Source of the DNA: Acidobacteriota bacterium
GTDB lineage: Bacteria; Acidobacteriota; Vicinamibacteria; Vicinamibacterales; UBA2999
Assembly (NCBI GenBank): GCA_021731165.1
Contig: JAKFXY010000048.1
Coordinates: forward strand, 1-32,569
Length of the DNA stretch: 32,569 bases
Direction: 5' to 3'
Shown here: positions 7,659 to 16,390 of the stretch, one piece after another
Layout of the letters: each line of letters begins with the position of its first letter
Position numbering within the stretch: position 1 is the first letter of the stretch
Notes under the pieces: generated by a model
Told to the model about the DNA's origin: nothing
The model's database searches: none
What the model saw: the letters and a program-made list of their open reading frames with translations, nothing else
Program-made: the position numbers and the translations under genes

Positions 7659-9887
7659 TCAGTTCCGGCCGTACCGAAGAGCGGTGAGGATGTTGGAGAA
7701 GTCGTCGGTCCAGAGGGGCGTGCCAGTCCTTGGGCTGAGAATCTTCCAGCGGGCGTCCGCAGCCAATGGTGCCAAGGCGTCCGCATCCGCGGAGGCAACG
7801 ACCCAATCGGACGAGGCCAGCTCGTTCCCGGCCTTGGCGCTGACGGTCTGCACTTGTTCGAATGCGGTAAGGCGACGATCGCTCGCCAGGCGTCCGAGCA
7901 CGTCACCAAGTGCGAGGTACCGATTCGAAATGTGGAACATCAATATGCCTCCTGGCTTCAGGTGGCGCAGGTAGACGTCAAACGCCTCGCGAGTCATAAG
8001 GTGCATCGGAATGGCATCGGAGCTGAAGGCGTCGAGGACGATGACATCGAATCGCGTGTCCGACCGGACAAGCGACAACCGCGCGTCACCGAGCACGACG
8101 CGGCAGCGCGAGCCACACGCGCCGAGCAGGCTGAAATACCGTTGGTCTCGCGCGATGCGTTCAACGGCCGGATCGATCTCGAAGAACGTCCATCGTTGGC
8201 GTTCGGTGGCGTAGGCTGCCAGCGATCCGATCCCCAGACCCACGACCGCCACGTCGGACGCGTTCCGCAGGCGAGGCAACCGTTCGAACGCCTGTCCGAA
8301 TGGGCCGGAGCGGTGATAGTAGGTCAGCGGTTCCCCATGGCGATCCGATGCAAGCGCCTGGAGTCCATGCAAGGTGGTGCCGTGATACAGGGCGCGGAAC
8401 TGTCCGGTGACGTCGGTGCCCACGTGATACGAGCCGAAGAAGGTGCGTTCGGCATAAAGGACGGTCCCGTACGCCGACCGGGCCAGGGGGGATGCCATCA
8501 GGATTGCGCCAACCATGAGCGAGAACCGGAGCGGTCGGCGCGCCTGACTGAACGTGATGATCGCGATCACCCCCAATAGAATCACGAATCCCCGGCCGCC
8601 AAGGGAATCGCCAAGCGCGACTTTCGCCACCGCGACGATGGCCGCCGTGCCGACGGCATACGCCACATCGCGCGTGGGCAGGCTCATCGCCAGACCGTTG
8701 GCACGCAGCAAGGGCACCGCGCACGCACACACCAAGACGATGGGATACTCAACCACGCTGTTGAAGATGACCGGCGCAAGCAGCGCGTTGAACACGCCTC
8801 CGGCCATGCCGCCGATCGAGAGCAGCAAGTAGAACTCCGTGAGCCGATGCGGCGGCGGGCGCTCCGACGCCAGCCGGCCGTGGCACATCAGGGCGACCGC
8901 GGTGAACATCGCCAGGTGTATTGGAATGTGGAGCTGCATCGGCAGCTCGTTGTTTGCCGCAAGCATGAAGGCGATGGCGATGGCCAAGAACGGCACGCGC
9001 CGTTCGGCCGCGGTCATCATTGGCAGGGAGAAGCGCCCGAAGGCGATGACAAACGTCACCAGATAGAGGGCCAGCGGGAGCACCCAGATGAGTGGGACTG
9101 CGGCGACATCGGTGGAGATGTAGGTTGTCACGCCGATCATCAGGCTGGACGGGACAAACGCGAGCGCGATCCATCTCACGCGCTGCCAACCGTCGATGCT
9201 CCGCTGAAAGGAGGGCTCAGACGGCAAGACTGGCCGCACATCTCGTCGCGTGAGCTCGAGGCACGTGCAGGCGACGGCCACGAGTGCCAGGTAGCCCGCC
9301 GCCCACCAGCTCATTTGCGGACCGAGTCCGATGCGTGGCTCGATGATCGTCGGGTAGGCGAGTAGCGCCACCAAGCTTCCGGCGTTGCTCGCCGCATAGA
9401 GAAAGTACGGATCCCGCGCTCCCGGAAACCGGGTTCGCGAAAACCAAGCTTGCAGGGCCGGTGCGCTCATCGACAAGGCAAGCACCGGGAGGGCCGTCAC
9501 CCGCATCAGCTCGAGCAGCAGCCAACCGGCAGGCGGCTGGGCCACGTCCGGGACGCGGGTGAACGTCAGCGGAAGGCTGAGGGCCGCACCAACGAGAAGA
9601 GCCGGATACAGCCACCTCGCACGGCGTGCGTAACGGCCGGCGCCGACATGAGCGGCGCCGTAACCCGCCAGCAGCGTGCCCTGGAAGAACACCATGCAGG
9701 TGTTCCACACCATGGGCGTCCCGCCGAGCTTTGGCAACAGCACCTTTGCCACCATGGGCTCGAGTGAGAACAGCAAGAACGCGCTCATGAACAGCGCGAA
9801 CGCGAACAACGTCACGACCACGCGGGCATGCCATCCAGCGTGTGTCGGTAGCGCGTCGGCTTCGAGCGTAGTCACCACTTCTCGCAC
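7659..9887 (-). CDS. Fused MFS-type membrane / spermidine synthase-like protein
   Basis: About 742 residues from the GTG at 9887; GTG codons at 9878 and 9875 are alternatives, and the open frame up to 10070 lacks protein-like composition. The N-terminal two-thirds is a multi-span membrane region beginning TLFAFALFMSAFLLFSLEP, with a motif typical of fused MFS/spermidine synthase proteins (KVLLPKLGGTPMVWNT). From about residue 540 comes a spermidine-synthase-like methyltransferase fold: VGLGIGS (about 549-555) binds the nucleotide moiety, FFEIDP, LGDARL, then DVIVLDAFSSDAIP and LKPGGILMFHISN. The role of these fusions is unproven; aminopropyl or methyl transfer coupled to transport is a reasonable guess. 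The sequence TTATACGAT just upstream could be a -10 element giving a very short leader. Confidence 0.85.
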   Translation of the reverse strand: MREVVTTLEADALPTHAGWHARVVVTLFAFALFMSAFLLFSLEPMVAKVLLPKLGGTPMVWNTCMVFFQGTLLAGYGAAHVGAGRYARRARWLYPALLVGAALSLPLTFTRVPDVAQPPAGWLLLELMRVTALPVLALSMSAPALQAWFSRTRFPGARDPYFLYAASNAGSLVALLAYPTIIEPRIGLGPQMSWWAAGYLALVAVACTCLELTRRDVRPVLPSEPSFQRSIDGWQRVRWIALAFVPSSLMIGVTTYISTDVAAVPLIWVLPLALYLVTFVIAFGRFSLPMMTAAERRVPFLAIAIAFMLAANNELPMQLHIPIHLAMFTAVALMCHGRLASERPPPHRLTEFYLLLSIGGMAGGVFNALLAPVIFNSVVEYPIVLVCACAVPLLRANGLAMSLPTRDVAYAVGTAAIVAVAKVALGDSLGGRGFVILLGVIAIITFSQARRPLRFSLMVGAILMASPLARSAYGTVLYAERTFFGSYHVGTDVTGQFRALYHGTTLHGLQALASDRHGEPLTYYHRSGPFGQAFERLPRLRNASDVAVVGLGIGSLAAYATERQRWTFFEIDPAVERIARDQRYFSLLGACGSRCRVVLGDARLSLVRSDTRFDVIVLDAFSSDAIPMHLMTREAFDVYLRHLKPGGILMFHISNRYLALGDVLGRLASDRRLTAFEQVQTVSAKAGNELASSDWVVASADADALAPLAADARWKILSPRTGTPLWTDDFSNILTALRYGRN

Positions 9888-10085
9888 AGTGACCAGATCG
9901 TATAACGGGGCCCCACTGCGAGCGGCGGCGACTGGGCATTCGGGGCGTCGGTGTGCGTCGGCGCTCGTCCGCCGCATGCTGGTCCAAGCAGTAGCCGTCG
10001 CCGGACCGACTGACGTACAATCCCATTCCGCTTGACCTGCCCGGCTGACGCTCGACTTCGCACAGGGCATGGTTCAGTTCCCTAC

Positions 10086-12389
10086 ATGAAACAGGCTTTT
10101 CTTGCGCTCTTCTTGTGCTCTGTGTTGACAGCGCCCGCGCTTGCGCAGCCGCACGACAACGAGCCTCAGGTCGCGCGTGCCGAGTCCGATCCGGCATCTG
10201 CGCTGCCATTCGAGATAGAAGGGCCGCCTCCTCCAATCCCTCCCGCCACCATTGCCCGCGATGAACAGGGACGCGTCACCGTCCGCGCGGTTCGGTTGAC
10301 GGCCCCGCTGCGAATCGACGGCCGGCTGGACGAGCCGTTCTACGGAGCGACGCCACCGCTTTCCGATTTCATCCAGAACGAGCCGGTCTATAACGTACCG
10401 GCGACCGAAAAGACGGAAGTCTGGGTGGCGTTCGATTCCGAGAACGTGTATGTGAGCACGCGTGCGTGGGAAAGTCAGCCGGATCGGATGATCGTCAACG
10501 AAATGCGGCGCGACAGCATGCAGGTACAGCAGAACGAGGCCGTGCTCTTCATGTTCGACACCTTCTATGACCGTCGCAACCAGGTCTTCTTCCAGTTCAA
10601 CCCGATTGGCGGCCGCATCGACGCCCAGATCACCAACGAAACAACCTTCAATGGCGACTTCAATCCAGTCTGGAATTTGAAAGTGTCGAGAGGGCCTGAC
10701 GGGTGGACCGCCGAAGCCGCGATTCCGTTCAAGTCACTCCGGTATCGTCCGGGTACCGCGCAAATCTGGGGCTTCAGCGCGCGCCGGATCAACCGCTGGA
10801 AGAACGAGGTCTCGTACCTCACCCCCATGCCAAAAGGCTATGGCATCCGAGGCGCTCAGTATGCCTCGCTCTTCGCCACGCTCGTCGGATTGGAGACGCC
10901 ACAGGGATCGCGTGCCCTGGACGTGAAGCCATACGCGATTTCGGATCTGACGAGCGATCGCACGGTCACGCCTCGAATCAACAACACCGTCGGCGGCGAT
11001 ATCGGCGTGGACGTGAAGTACGGCGTGACGCAGAACCTTGCGGCGGACTTCACCTACCGCACTGACTTTGCGCAGGTGGAAGCCGATGAGCAGCAGGTCA
11101 ACCTCACGCGGTTCAGCTTGTTCTTCCCGGAAAAGCGCGACTTCTTTCTCGAGAACCAGGGGCTGTTTCAGTTTGGTTCCAACGGCGGAAACATGGGCGG
11201 GGCAGTGAACGACACGCCGACCATCTTCTACAGTCGCCGAATCGGACTGGATCGCGGGCGGGCGGTGCCGATCACGGCCGGCGGCCGCATGAGCGGTCGC
11301 ATGGGTGCATTCAGCGTCGGGCTTCTCAATATTCAGACCGACGATGAAGACGCATACGGGATACCGGGCGCCAACTTCGCGGCGGCGCGTATTCAGCGTG
11401 ATGTGATGCGGCGCAGCTCGATCGGCGCCATTTTCACGCGGCGCTCCGTGCTCGCGAGCGGTCCAGGGCCGAGTGAAACCTATGGCGTTGACGGGAATTT
11501 TGCCTTTGGCGATGCGCTGCTGCGCTCGTACTGGGCGCGGACGCGTACCTCCGCGCTCCGGCACGACGACCAGAGCTACCGGCTGCAGCTCGACTACAAC
11601 GGCGACCGGTTTGGAGTCCAGGCCGAACGTCTCCACGTCGGCGACAATTTCTTGCCTGAGCTCGGTTTCGTGCGCCGCGACGACCTCCGGAAGAACTATG
11701 CGTATCTCCGCTACAGCCCGAGGCCGAGGGCACTCAAGGCGGTGCGGAAGTTCCGGTTCGAAGGGTCGCTCAATTACATCGAGAACGGCGCCGGCTTTCT
11801 CGAGACTCGCGAGCAGCGGGGCGAGTTCGGCATCGAGTTCCAGAACAGCGATCAGCTCGAGATCGCGTACTCCGAGGGACTCGAGGCGTTTCAAGCGCCG
11901 TTTGCCATCGCCACGAACGTGACGATTCCCTCCGGGGCCTACGGGCTCGACACGCTGCGTGCGGCGTGGACCTTCGGCCAGCAACGACGCGCGTCGGGAA
12001 CGTGGTTCTTCGAGCAGGGGCCTTTCTACGACGGTCGGCGCACGGCGTTCGGGTACAGCGGTGCCCGGGTCAAGTTCACGCCGCGGTTCTCGGTCGAACC
12101 TGGCATCTCGGTCAACCGCGTGAGGCTGCCTTTCGGCGATTTCACGACGAAACTCGCCAGCTCCAGATTTACATTCGGCTTCACGCCTTCGATGTTCGTC
12201 AGCGGGCTCTTGCAGTTCAGCTCGAGCAGTCAATCGCTCAGCTCCAATGTTCGCCTTCGATGGGAGTACGCCCCCGGGAGTGAGCTGTTCGTGGTGTACA
12301 GCGAGGGCAGAGACACGCGACTTTCGGGCGTGCCGGAACTGCAGAATCGGACCGTGGTCGTGAAGATCAACAGACTGCTGCGGTTCTAG
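10086..12389 (+). CDS. DUF5916 outer-membrane beta-barrel protein with CBM9-like domain
   Basis: A 767-residue protein. The ATG at 10086 is chosen because it opens a signal peptide (MKQAFLALFLCSVLTAPALA); the open frame upstream to 10032 adds nothing recognisable. After a proline-rich linker, residues about 75-250 form a carbohydrate-binding-module-9-like sandwich (LRIDGRLDEPFYGATPP, TEVWVAFDSENVYVSTRAWE). The rest is the DUF5916 region, rich in amphipathic strands (DFTYRTDFAQVEADEQQVNL, FPEKRDFFLENQG) and ending in the aromatic residue F, as expected of a BAM-assembled barrel. It probably sits in the outer membrane; a role in surface glycan or peptide binding or uptake is inferred from the family pattern. 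A short gap with no gene (9888-10085) separates it from the divergent membrane gene. Confidence 0.88.
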   Translation: MKQAFLALFLCSVLTAPALAQPHDNEPQVARAESDPASALPFEIEGPPPPIPPATIARDEQGRVTVRAVRLTAPLRIDGRLDEPFYGATPPLSDFIQNEPVYNVPATEKTEVWVAFDSENVYVSTRAWESQPDRMIVNEMRRDSMQVQQNEAVLFMFDTFYDRRNQVFFQFNPIGGRIDAQITNETTFNGDFNPVWNLKVSRGPDGWTAEAAIPFKSLRYRPGTAQIWGFSARRINRWKNEVSYLTPMPKGYGIRGAQYASLFATLVGLETPQGSRALDVKPYAISDLTSDRTVTPRINNTVGGDIGVDVKYGVTQNLAADFTYRTDFAQVEADEQQVNLTRFSLFFPEKRDFFLENQGLFQFGSNGGNMGGAVNDTPTIFYSRRIGLDRGRAVPITAGGRMSGRMGAFSVGLLNIQTDDEDAYGIPGANFAAARIQRDVMRRSSIGAIFTRRSVLASGPGPSETYGVDGNFAFGDALLRSYWARTRTSALRHDDQSYRLQLDYNGDRFGVQAERLHVGDNFLPELGFVRRDDLRKNYAYLRYSPRPRALKAVRKFRFEGSLNYIENGAGFLETREQRGEFGIEFQNSDQLEIAYSEGLEAFQAPFAIATNVTIPSGAYGLDTLRAAWTFGQQRRASGTWFFEQGPFYDGRRTAFGYSGARVKFTPRFSVEPGISVNRVRLPFGDFTTKLASSRFTFGFTPSMFVSGLLQFSSSSQSLSSNVRLRWEYAPGSELFVVYSEGRDTRLSGVPELQNRTVVVKINRLLRF

Positions 12390-12400
12390 CCACCGCGCCC

Positions 12401-12778
12401 TTGGACGAGATCGATGTCTATGCCCTGGTTGGTGAAGAGGGATTCGAGCGGCTGATCGCGGCCTTCTATCGGCAGGTGCCCGGCGACGACATCCTCGGGC
12501 CGATGTACGCCTCGAGCGATCTGGCTGGCGCGGAGGAGCGGCTCCGCGATTTTCTCGTCGGGCGATTCGGCGGGCCGCCGCGCTACATGGAGCGGCGCGG
12601 CCATCCACGGCTTCGCCAGCGCCACATGCCCTTTGCCATCGACACCGCCGCGCGCGAGCGATGGCTGGGGCTGATGAACCGCGCACTGGACGAGGCCGCG
12701 TTTCCACCTGAGGCCGATGCCTCCCTGCGCGAGTTCTTCCAGGCTGTGTCTACGATGCTGATCAATTGTCCGGAGTAG
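12401..12778 (+). CDS. Group II truncated haemoglobin
   Basis: A 125-residue globin starting with TTG at 12401, twelve bases after the DUF5916 stop. Key haem-pocket residues are present: F22-Y23 at B9/B10, H75 in LRQRHMPFAI as the proximal F8 histidine, and W88 at G8, the tryptophan that marks group II and III truncated globins. The PRLRxRHxPFxI segment is characteristic of the GlbO-like group II family. The protein is cytoplasmic and would bind oxygen or detoxify NO or peroxide. The N-terminus DEIDVYALVGEEGFERLI matches the usual globin start, which supports the TTG. The YaeQ gene follows after 18 bases, so the two are likely co-transcribed. Confidence 0.9.
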   Translation: MDEIDVYALVGEEGFERLIAAFYRQVPGDDILGPMYASSDLAGAEERLRDFLVGRFGGPPRYMERRGHPRLRQRHMPFAIDTAARERWLGLMNRALDEAAFPPEADASLREFFQAVSTMLINCPE

Positions 12779-12796
12779 AAAGCAGGAATCAAGTCA

Positions 12797-13342
12797 GTGG
12801 CGCAGACCGCGACCATCTATCCACTCACGATTGACCTCGCAGACATGGACCGCGGCGTCTACGAGACGCTCGACCTGCGAGTGGCCAGGCATCCGTCTGA
12901 GACCGCAGAATACATGCTCACACGGGTGCTGGCCTACTGCCTGGAGTATCAGGAGGGGATCACGCTCACGGATGGCGTGTCGTCCGGCGACGAGCCGGCG
13001 ATTCTCGTCCGCGACCTCACGGGAAGGATCACCGCCTGGATCGAGGTCGGCATGCCCGACGCTGCCCGCCTCCACCGCGGAAGCAAGCTGGCTGGCCGCG
13101 TTGCCGTCTACACCCACCGCGACCCGCGGCAGGTCATGGCCCAACTCGAGGGCCAGAGGATTCACCGCGGCGCGGATATTCCCGTCCGCTTTTTCGATCG
13201 TGCGTCAATCGAAGAGATTGCCGGTCTCATCGAACGGCGCGCATCGCTGTCCATCTCGGTGACCGATGGGGAAAGTTACCTGTCGATCGGCGATCGGAGC
13301 TTCACGCTGCCTCGCGTCGAACGTCGCCTCGCGTCGTCCTAG
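12797..13342 (+). CDS. yaeQ: YaeQ family protein
   Basis: A 181-residue protein matching the YaeQ family over its full length: the N-terminal ATIYPLTIDLADMDRGVYET, HPSETAEYMLTRVLAYCLEY, and the central EGITLTDGVSSGDEPAI followed by TAWIEVGMP are the conserved core. The fold is a PD-(D/E)XK nuclease-like variant; E. coli YaeQ was first studied as a possible suppressor of rfaH, and its biochemical role is unsettled. The GTG start at 12797 gives the expected N-terminus. It follows the globin gene by 18 bases and is convergent with the metallo-beta-lactamase-fold gene. Pairing with a globin is probably incidental. Confidence 0.92.
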   Translation: MAQTATIYPLTIDLADMDRGVYETLDLRVARHPSETAEYMLTRVLAYCLEYQEGITLTDGVSSGDEPAILVRDLTGRITAWIEVGMPDAARLHRGSKLAGRVAVYTHRDPRQVMAQLEGQRIHRGADIPVRFFDRASIEEIAGLIERRASLSISVTDGESYLSIGDRSFTLPRVERRLASS

Positions 13343-13361
13343 AGGGCCGAAGAGGCCGAGG

Positions 13362-14309
13362 CTACGGCGCTTCCGCGTAGGCGGCGCGGGCCGCCGCGGC
13401 GAGGCCGTTGGCGCGAGGCCATTGCGGGTGCTGTGCTTGTATCTCCATTTGTACGGTCGTCGCCACTTCGTCAGCCGAGCGGCCCTGGGCTTTCAACTCC
13501 CGCGCACGCGCCTGGACCGCCAGCATGAACGCCCGGTTGACGGCAATGATGGAGCCGTCACCCACGGCGCCGTGCGAGGGAACGATGGTCCTCGGGCGCA
13601 TCGCCTCGAACGCGTCAAAGGCCGCCAGCCACGCTTTCATGCTCGATGCCTGGTTGGCCGCGAGGAACGAGTTGTTCATCACGACGTCGCCTGAGAAGAG
13701 AACGCTGTCTCCTTCCACCAGGAACACGGTGTCTCCACGCGTGTGCGTGGGGCCGACGACGAGAAAGCGCACGCGGACACCTCCGAGGTCCAGCACGTAG
13801 TCACGATCGAAGGTGATGTCCGCCTTGCGGCCGGTGGCGCCCTTCAGCAACTCGGCTGTCACGGGGGACCGGCTGGAGAAGTTCTGGATCAGCTGATCGC
13901 CTTGTTGGGCGAATTCAGCTTCCTGCACGTTCGAGTTGACGTACTTGGCCGCGGCGGGAAACGCCAGGTAGCCGGTCGTGTGTTCCGCGTGAAAGTGCGT
14001 GGACGCGACGTAGAGGTCTCTGTTCCGGCTGATCTTCGCGACTTCGCGAAGCACCGCCTCTCCGTTGCGTCTCCCGAGCCCCGGATCGATTACCAGCGTC
14101 GCCCTGGAACCGACGACGATCCCCACGTTCGGAACCAGCCCGACGTTGTCGTCGGGAATCACGTAGGTATGTTCGGCCAGTTTGACGGTGGCGTTTTCCT
14201 TCACGAACGGGTCTGTCGCCGGACCGCGCTGGGCCGCGGCGCTCGCGGCGATCGGCCAGCAGCCCACCAACAACCACCCGGCGAGCAACAGGGAACGAGA
14301 GGGAGTCAT
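13362..14309 (-). CDS. Secreted metallo-beta-lactamase-fold hydrolase with variant HxHxEH motif
   Basis: A 315-residue protein. The ATG at 14309 opens a signal peptide (MTPSRSLLLAGWLLVGCWP to about AAAQ); the frame is open to 14429 without export features. The fold is clear: TLVIDPGLG, then the metal motif in YVASTHFHAEHTTGY, VVGPTHTRGDTVFLVEGD, LFSGDVV and IVPSHGAVG. The canonical HxHxDH reads H105-x-H107-x-E109-H110: a conservative Asp-to-Glu change at the residue that would bind the second metal. A WPxANGLAAAARAAY C-terminal helix is shared with other environmental members. The protein is periplasmic and of unknown substrate; nothing marks it as a true beta-lactamase. It lies 64 bases downstream of the TerB-like gene on the same strand. 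Confidence 0.87.
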   Translation of the reverse strand: MTPSRSLLLAGWLLVGCWPIAASAAAQRGPATDPFVKENATVKLAEHTYVIPDDNVGLVPNVGIVVGSRATLVIDPGLGRRNGEAVLREVAKISRNRDLYVASTHFHAEHTTGYLAFPAAAKYVNSNVQEAEFAQQGDQLIQNFSSRSPVTAELLKGATGRKADITFDRDYVLDLGGVRVRFLVVGPTHTRGDTVFLVEGDSVLFSGDVVMNNSFLAANQASSMKAWLAAFDAFEAMRPRTIVPSHGAVGDGSIIAVNRAFMLAVQARARELKAQGRSADEVATTVQMEIQAQHPQWPRANGLAAAARAAYAEAP

Positions 14310-14373
14310 ACCGTGCACGGCGAAATCCTCCGCCGGGTCTCGGGCCCGGCCACGAAGAAGGGAACGGCCAGCC

Positions 14374-14901
14374 CTACGGGTCGGACGATGGCTTCTTGGC
14401 CAGCCCTGGCAGGTATTTTCGATTCGCAAGCCGCAGGGCGGTGAGATCGGCCGGCTGGATTCGAAGCTGGTTCAGGATGCGGTGGATCTCGGTTTCCTCC
14501 TCCATCGAGATGGCCTCGTCTATGGACGCCACGGAAAAGAGGCAGCGCGCGAGCGCGAGCTTCTCCGCGTAGGTCGCGGCCTTCTCGAACTCCTGGGCCA
14601 CGATGTAGTCGGCCGTGCCGCCAAACAGCAGCTGGTTCGACCTGGCGAGACTGACGATCAGCATGGCTTCGTCTCCGGTCAGCCCGCCTTCTCGCATCAC
14701 GAGCTCTTCCATCGCCCGCGTTTCGGCAGGGCTGACGTCGTGGTCCGCGTGCGCCACCCGGCCGAGGAGGTAGGCGAAACGTGCACAGTGTCGTGCCCGC
14801 GCCGGCTCGATGCCGTCGAGCGCTTCGACGAGTTCCCGAAGCGGCGCATGCCCGGGTGTCTCATCCGGGTCGAGCCCGAGCCACGATCTGATCGTCCTCA
14901 C
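14374..14901 (-). CDS. TerB family (tellurite-resistance/DjlA-like) protein
   Basis: A 175-residue, mainly helical cytoplasmic protein from the GTG at 14901 (another GTG at 14937 would add 12 residues of poor composition). The segment YLLGRVAHADHDVSPAETRA carries the TerB hallmark: a helix, an acidic D-x-D-x-(V)-S-x-x-E turn that is a possible metal-binding site, then the helical core. LFSVASIDEAISMEEETEI repeats a similar acidic motif, which agrees with the two-fold pseudo-symmetry of TerB-like domains. Function in most bacteria is unknown; membrane-stress links are suggested for the ter system, but no other ter genes are here. Confidence 0.78.
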   Translation of the reverse strand: MRTIRSWLGLDPDETPGHAPLRELVEALDGIEPARARHCARFAYLLGRVAHADHDVSPAETRAMEELVMREGGLTGDEAMLIVSLARSNQLLFGGTADYIVAQEFEKAATYAEKLALARCLFSVASIDEAISMEEETEIHRILNQLRIQPADLTALRLANRKYLPGLAKKPSSDP

Positions 14902-14940
14902 GCTCGCACTACACCGCTGTTCGCCTCCACGAAACACCGA

Positions 14941-14990
14941 GACAGAGAGGCACTGAGGACAAGTCGGAAGATATCACTCGGTGTCTCGGC
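14941..14990. repeat. Degenerate intergenic repeat, copy A
   Basis: A 50-base segment matches 16391-16440 in the same orientation at 43 of 50 positions; the core CACTGAGGACAA is identical in both. The two copies enclose the RRM and methyltransferase genes. Both belong to a class of purine-rich repeats made from CACAGAG/CACTGAG units that occurs between genes in many environmental genomes. Confidence 0.8.
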
Positions 14991-15060
14991 GGCCCGTGGA
15001 AGCCAAGGATGCACTCGGATCCGATTCCGCACGTACGGCGGCAATGGGCACGTCTATCGA

Positions 15061-15094
15061 TAAAGAAGTGGGCGGGTCCGGTGACCCGTCCCAC
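15061..15094 (-). terminator. Rho-independent terminator of the RRM gene
   Basis: An inverted repeat at 15068-15094 pairs GTGGGCGGGTC with GACCCGTCCCAC around a 4-base loop, leaving one bulged base. Read on the minus strand, the hairpin is followed directly by TTCTTTA, a short U-tract. It lies about 65 bases downstream of the RRM stop, in the right direction for that gene. Confidence 0.7.
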
Positions 15095-15158
15095 TGTCGT
15101 GTTGAGTATTCCGGCGAGTGCACCCCAGGTGTCCCCCGCTGCTCTCTCGGCGGGGTGA

Positions 15159-15497
15159 CTACCAGCGCGCCTCGCGCTTTTGCCTGCCGCCACCGCCGCC
15201 ACCCCTGCTGTTGCCACCGCCGCCGCCGCCGAAGCCGCCGCCCCCGCTGCGCCGTTCCTGCGGCCGTGCTTCATTGACATTCAGCCGCCGCCCATCGACG
15301 TCCTTCTGATCCAGCGCCTGGCATGCCGCCTGGGCCTGTTCGTCGTTGGACATCTCCACGAACGCGAACCCGCGTGAGCGTCCGGTGGCGTGATCGCGCA
15401 CCATGTGAACCGAGTCAACGGTGCCGTGGGGCGCGAAGAGCTGTTCGAGCGCGGCCTCGTCGGTGTTATACGACAGGTTTCCTACAAAGATTCTCAT
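15159..15497 (-). CDS. Glycine-rich RRM RNA-binding protein
   Basis: A 112-residue protein with one RNA-recognition motif and a Gly/Arg-rich tail. RNP2 is IFVGNL (residues 3-8) and RNP1 is RGFAFVEM (42-49), each with its aromatic RNA-stacking residues; the loop DHATGRSRG between strands 2 and 3 is typical. The tail from about residue 85 has repeated glycine runs around R and N residues and ends KREARW. Such proteins are cold-inducible in cyanobacteria and are common in other bacteria; here an RNA-chaperone role is inferred. An AAGGA Shine-Dalgarno (complement of 15507-15511) sits 9 bases before the ATG, which fixes the start. A terminator follows the gene. Confidence 0.93.
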   Translation of the reverse strand: MRIFVGNLSYNTDEAALEQLFAPHGTVDSVHMVRDHATGRSRGFAFVEMSNDEQAQAACQALDQKDVDGRRLNVNEARPQERRSGGGGFGGGGGGNSRGGGGGGRQKREARW

Positions 15498-15702
15498 TGC
15501 ACACAGTCCTTCGGTAAGGGGTTGGACGTCGGGCTTGACGGCTCTGTGCAGGAAAGAGGGCTGACGCAGGCAGACACACTCGGCAGGATCCAACAGTGAC
15601 GGCAAGACCATACCACGATCCCCCGAGGCCGGACTGGCTCTTTTCGAGAGCCCTTTCGTCAACCTGCCCCGACGCGTCCGCGGAGGCCAGGGGCGGTGGA
15701 TA

Positions 15703-16386
15703 ATGCGCCAGTCCAATGACTGTCCCAGGATGCGATCCGCACCGGGAGCCGCGGTGACCCGGCCTGGCGATGTCGTTCCGAGCGCCGCGCTGCGCGACAC
15801 ATTCGGCGAAATCGACATCTATCTGTTCGACCAGATCGCGCGCGGTCGCTTCGATCGCCGGAGACGCGTGCTCGACGCGGGCTGTGGCGACGGGCGCAAC
15901 CTCATCTATTTTCTTCGGCACAACTTCGACTGCCATGCCGTGGACCGTGACCCTTCCGCGATTGCGCGCGTTCGAGCGGTGGCGGCGGCACTGGCACCCG
16001 CCACTCCAACATCCAACATGCAGGTTGGTGAGCTCGACCGGCTGCCTCATCAGGACGGCGCACTTGACGCCGTGGTATGCAGCGCAGTCCTGCACTTTGC
16101 GGATGATAGCCACCACTTCAACCGGATGGTCGAGGACATGTGGCGGGTGTTGTCTCGAGGGGGCGTGTTCTTCGCGCGCCTCGCGTCAAACATTGGTCTC
16201 GAGGACCAAGTTGGTCCCGCCGGCCGCCGCGTGAGCCTGCCGGACGGCACCGATCGCTTCGTTGTGGATGAGCGCATGCTCATTCACTTCTCCGACCGAC
16301 TTGGCGGCACGCTCATCGATCCCATCAAGACGACCAACGTCCAGCAGCAGCGCTCCATGACAACGTGGGTGCTCTTGAAGCCATAG
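15703..16386 (+). CDS. Class I SAM-dependent methyltransferase
   Basis: A 227-residue cytoplasmic methyltransferase. Motif I is RVLDAGCGDGRN (SAM-binding glycine loop), followed by a motif II acidic residue in CHAVDRDP, then LPHQDGALDAVVCSAVLHF (motif IV region) and WRVLSRGGVFFARLAS (post-motif V). The pattern is the Methyltransf_11/25 type that methylates small molecules; no substrate can be read. An ATG at 15703 follows GGTGG; an internal ATG at 15730 is possible. The gene is divergent from the RRM gene and convergent with the transglutaminase gene. The terminator-like palindrome at 16486-16507 lies between the two convergent stops. Confidence 0.88.
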   Translation: MRQSNDCPRMRSAPGAAVTRPGDVVPSAALRDTFGEIDIYLFDQIARGRFDRRRRVLDAGCGDGRNLIYFLRHNFDCHAVDRDPSAIARVRAVAAALAPATPTSNMQVGELDRLPHQDGALDAVVCSAVLHFADDSHHFNRMVEDMWRVLSRGGVFFARLASNIGLEDQVGPAGRRVSLPDGTDRFVVDERMLIHFSDRLGGTLIDPIKTTNVQQQRSMTTWVLLKP

Positions 16387-16390
16387 CCAT

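Noticed and set aside
10011-10022. TGACGTACAATC shared with 31263-31274 upstream of two genes
   Set aside because: A 12-base match can arise by chance in a window of this size, and neither copy has a convincing -35 hexamer at the right spacing, so no shared promoter is claimed.
10734-12707. Minus-strand open frame of 657 codons
   Set aside because: It is a shadow of the DUF5916 and globin genes; the composition is mainly Arg, Ala, Glu and Pro and no fold is visible.
14901-14937. Longer start for the TerB-like protein at a GTG at 14937
   Set aside because: The extra 12 residues (with two Gly, one Cys and Arg) do not match the family start, and neither start has a strong Shine-Dalgarno; the shorter one fits the family better.
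15636-15652. Hairpin GGCTCTTTTCGAGAGCC between the RRM and methyltransferase genes
   Set aside because: The stem is only six pairs, no U-tract follows and the two genes diverge, so a terminator makes no sense; an operator role cannot be supported by sequence alone.
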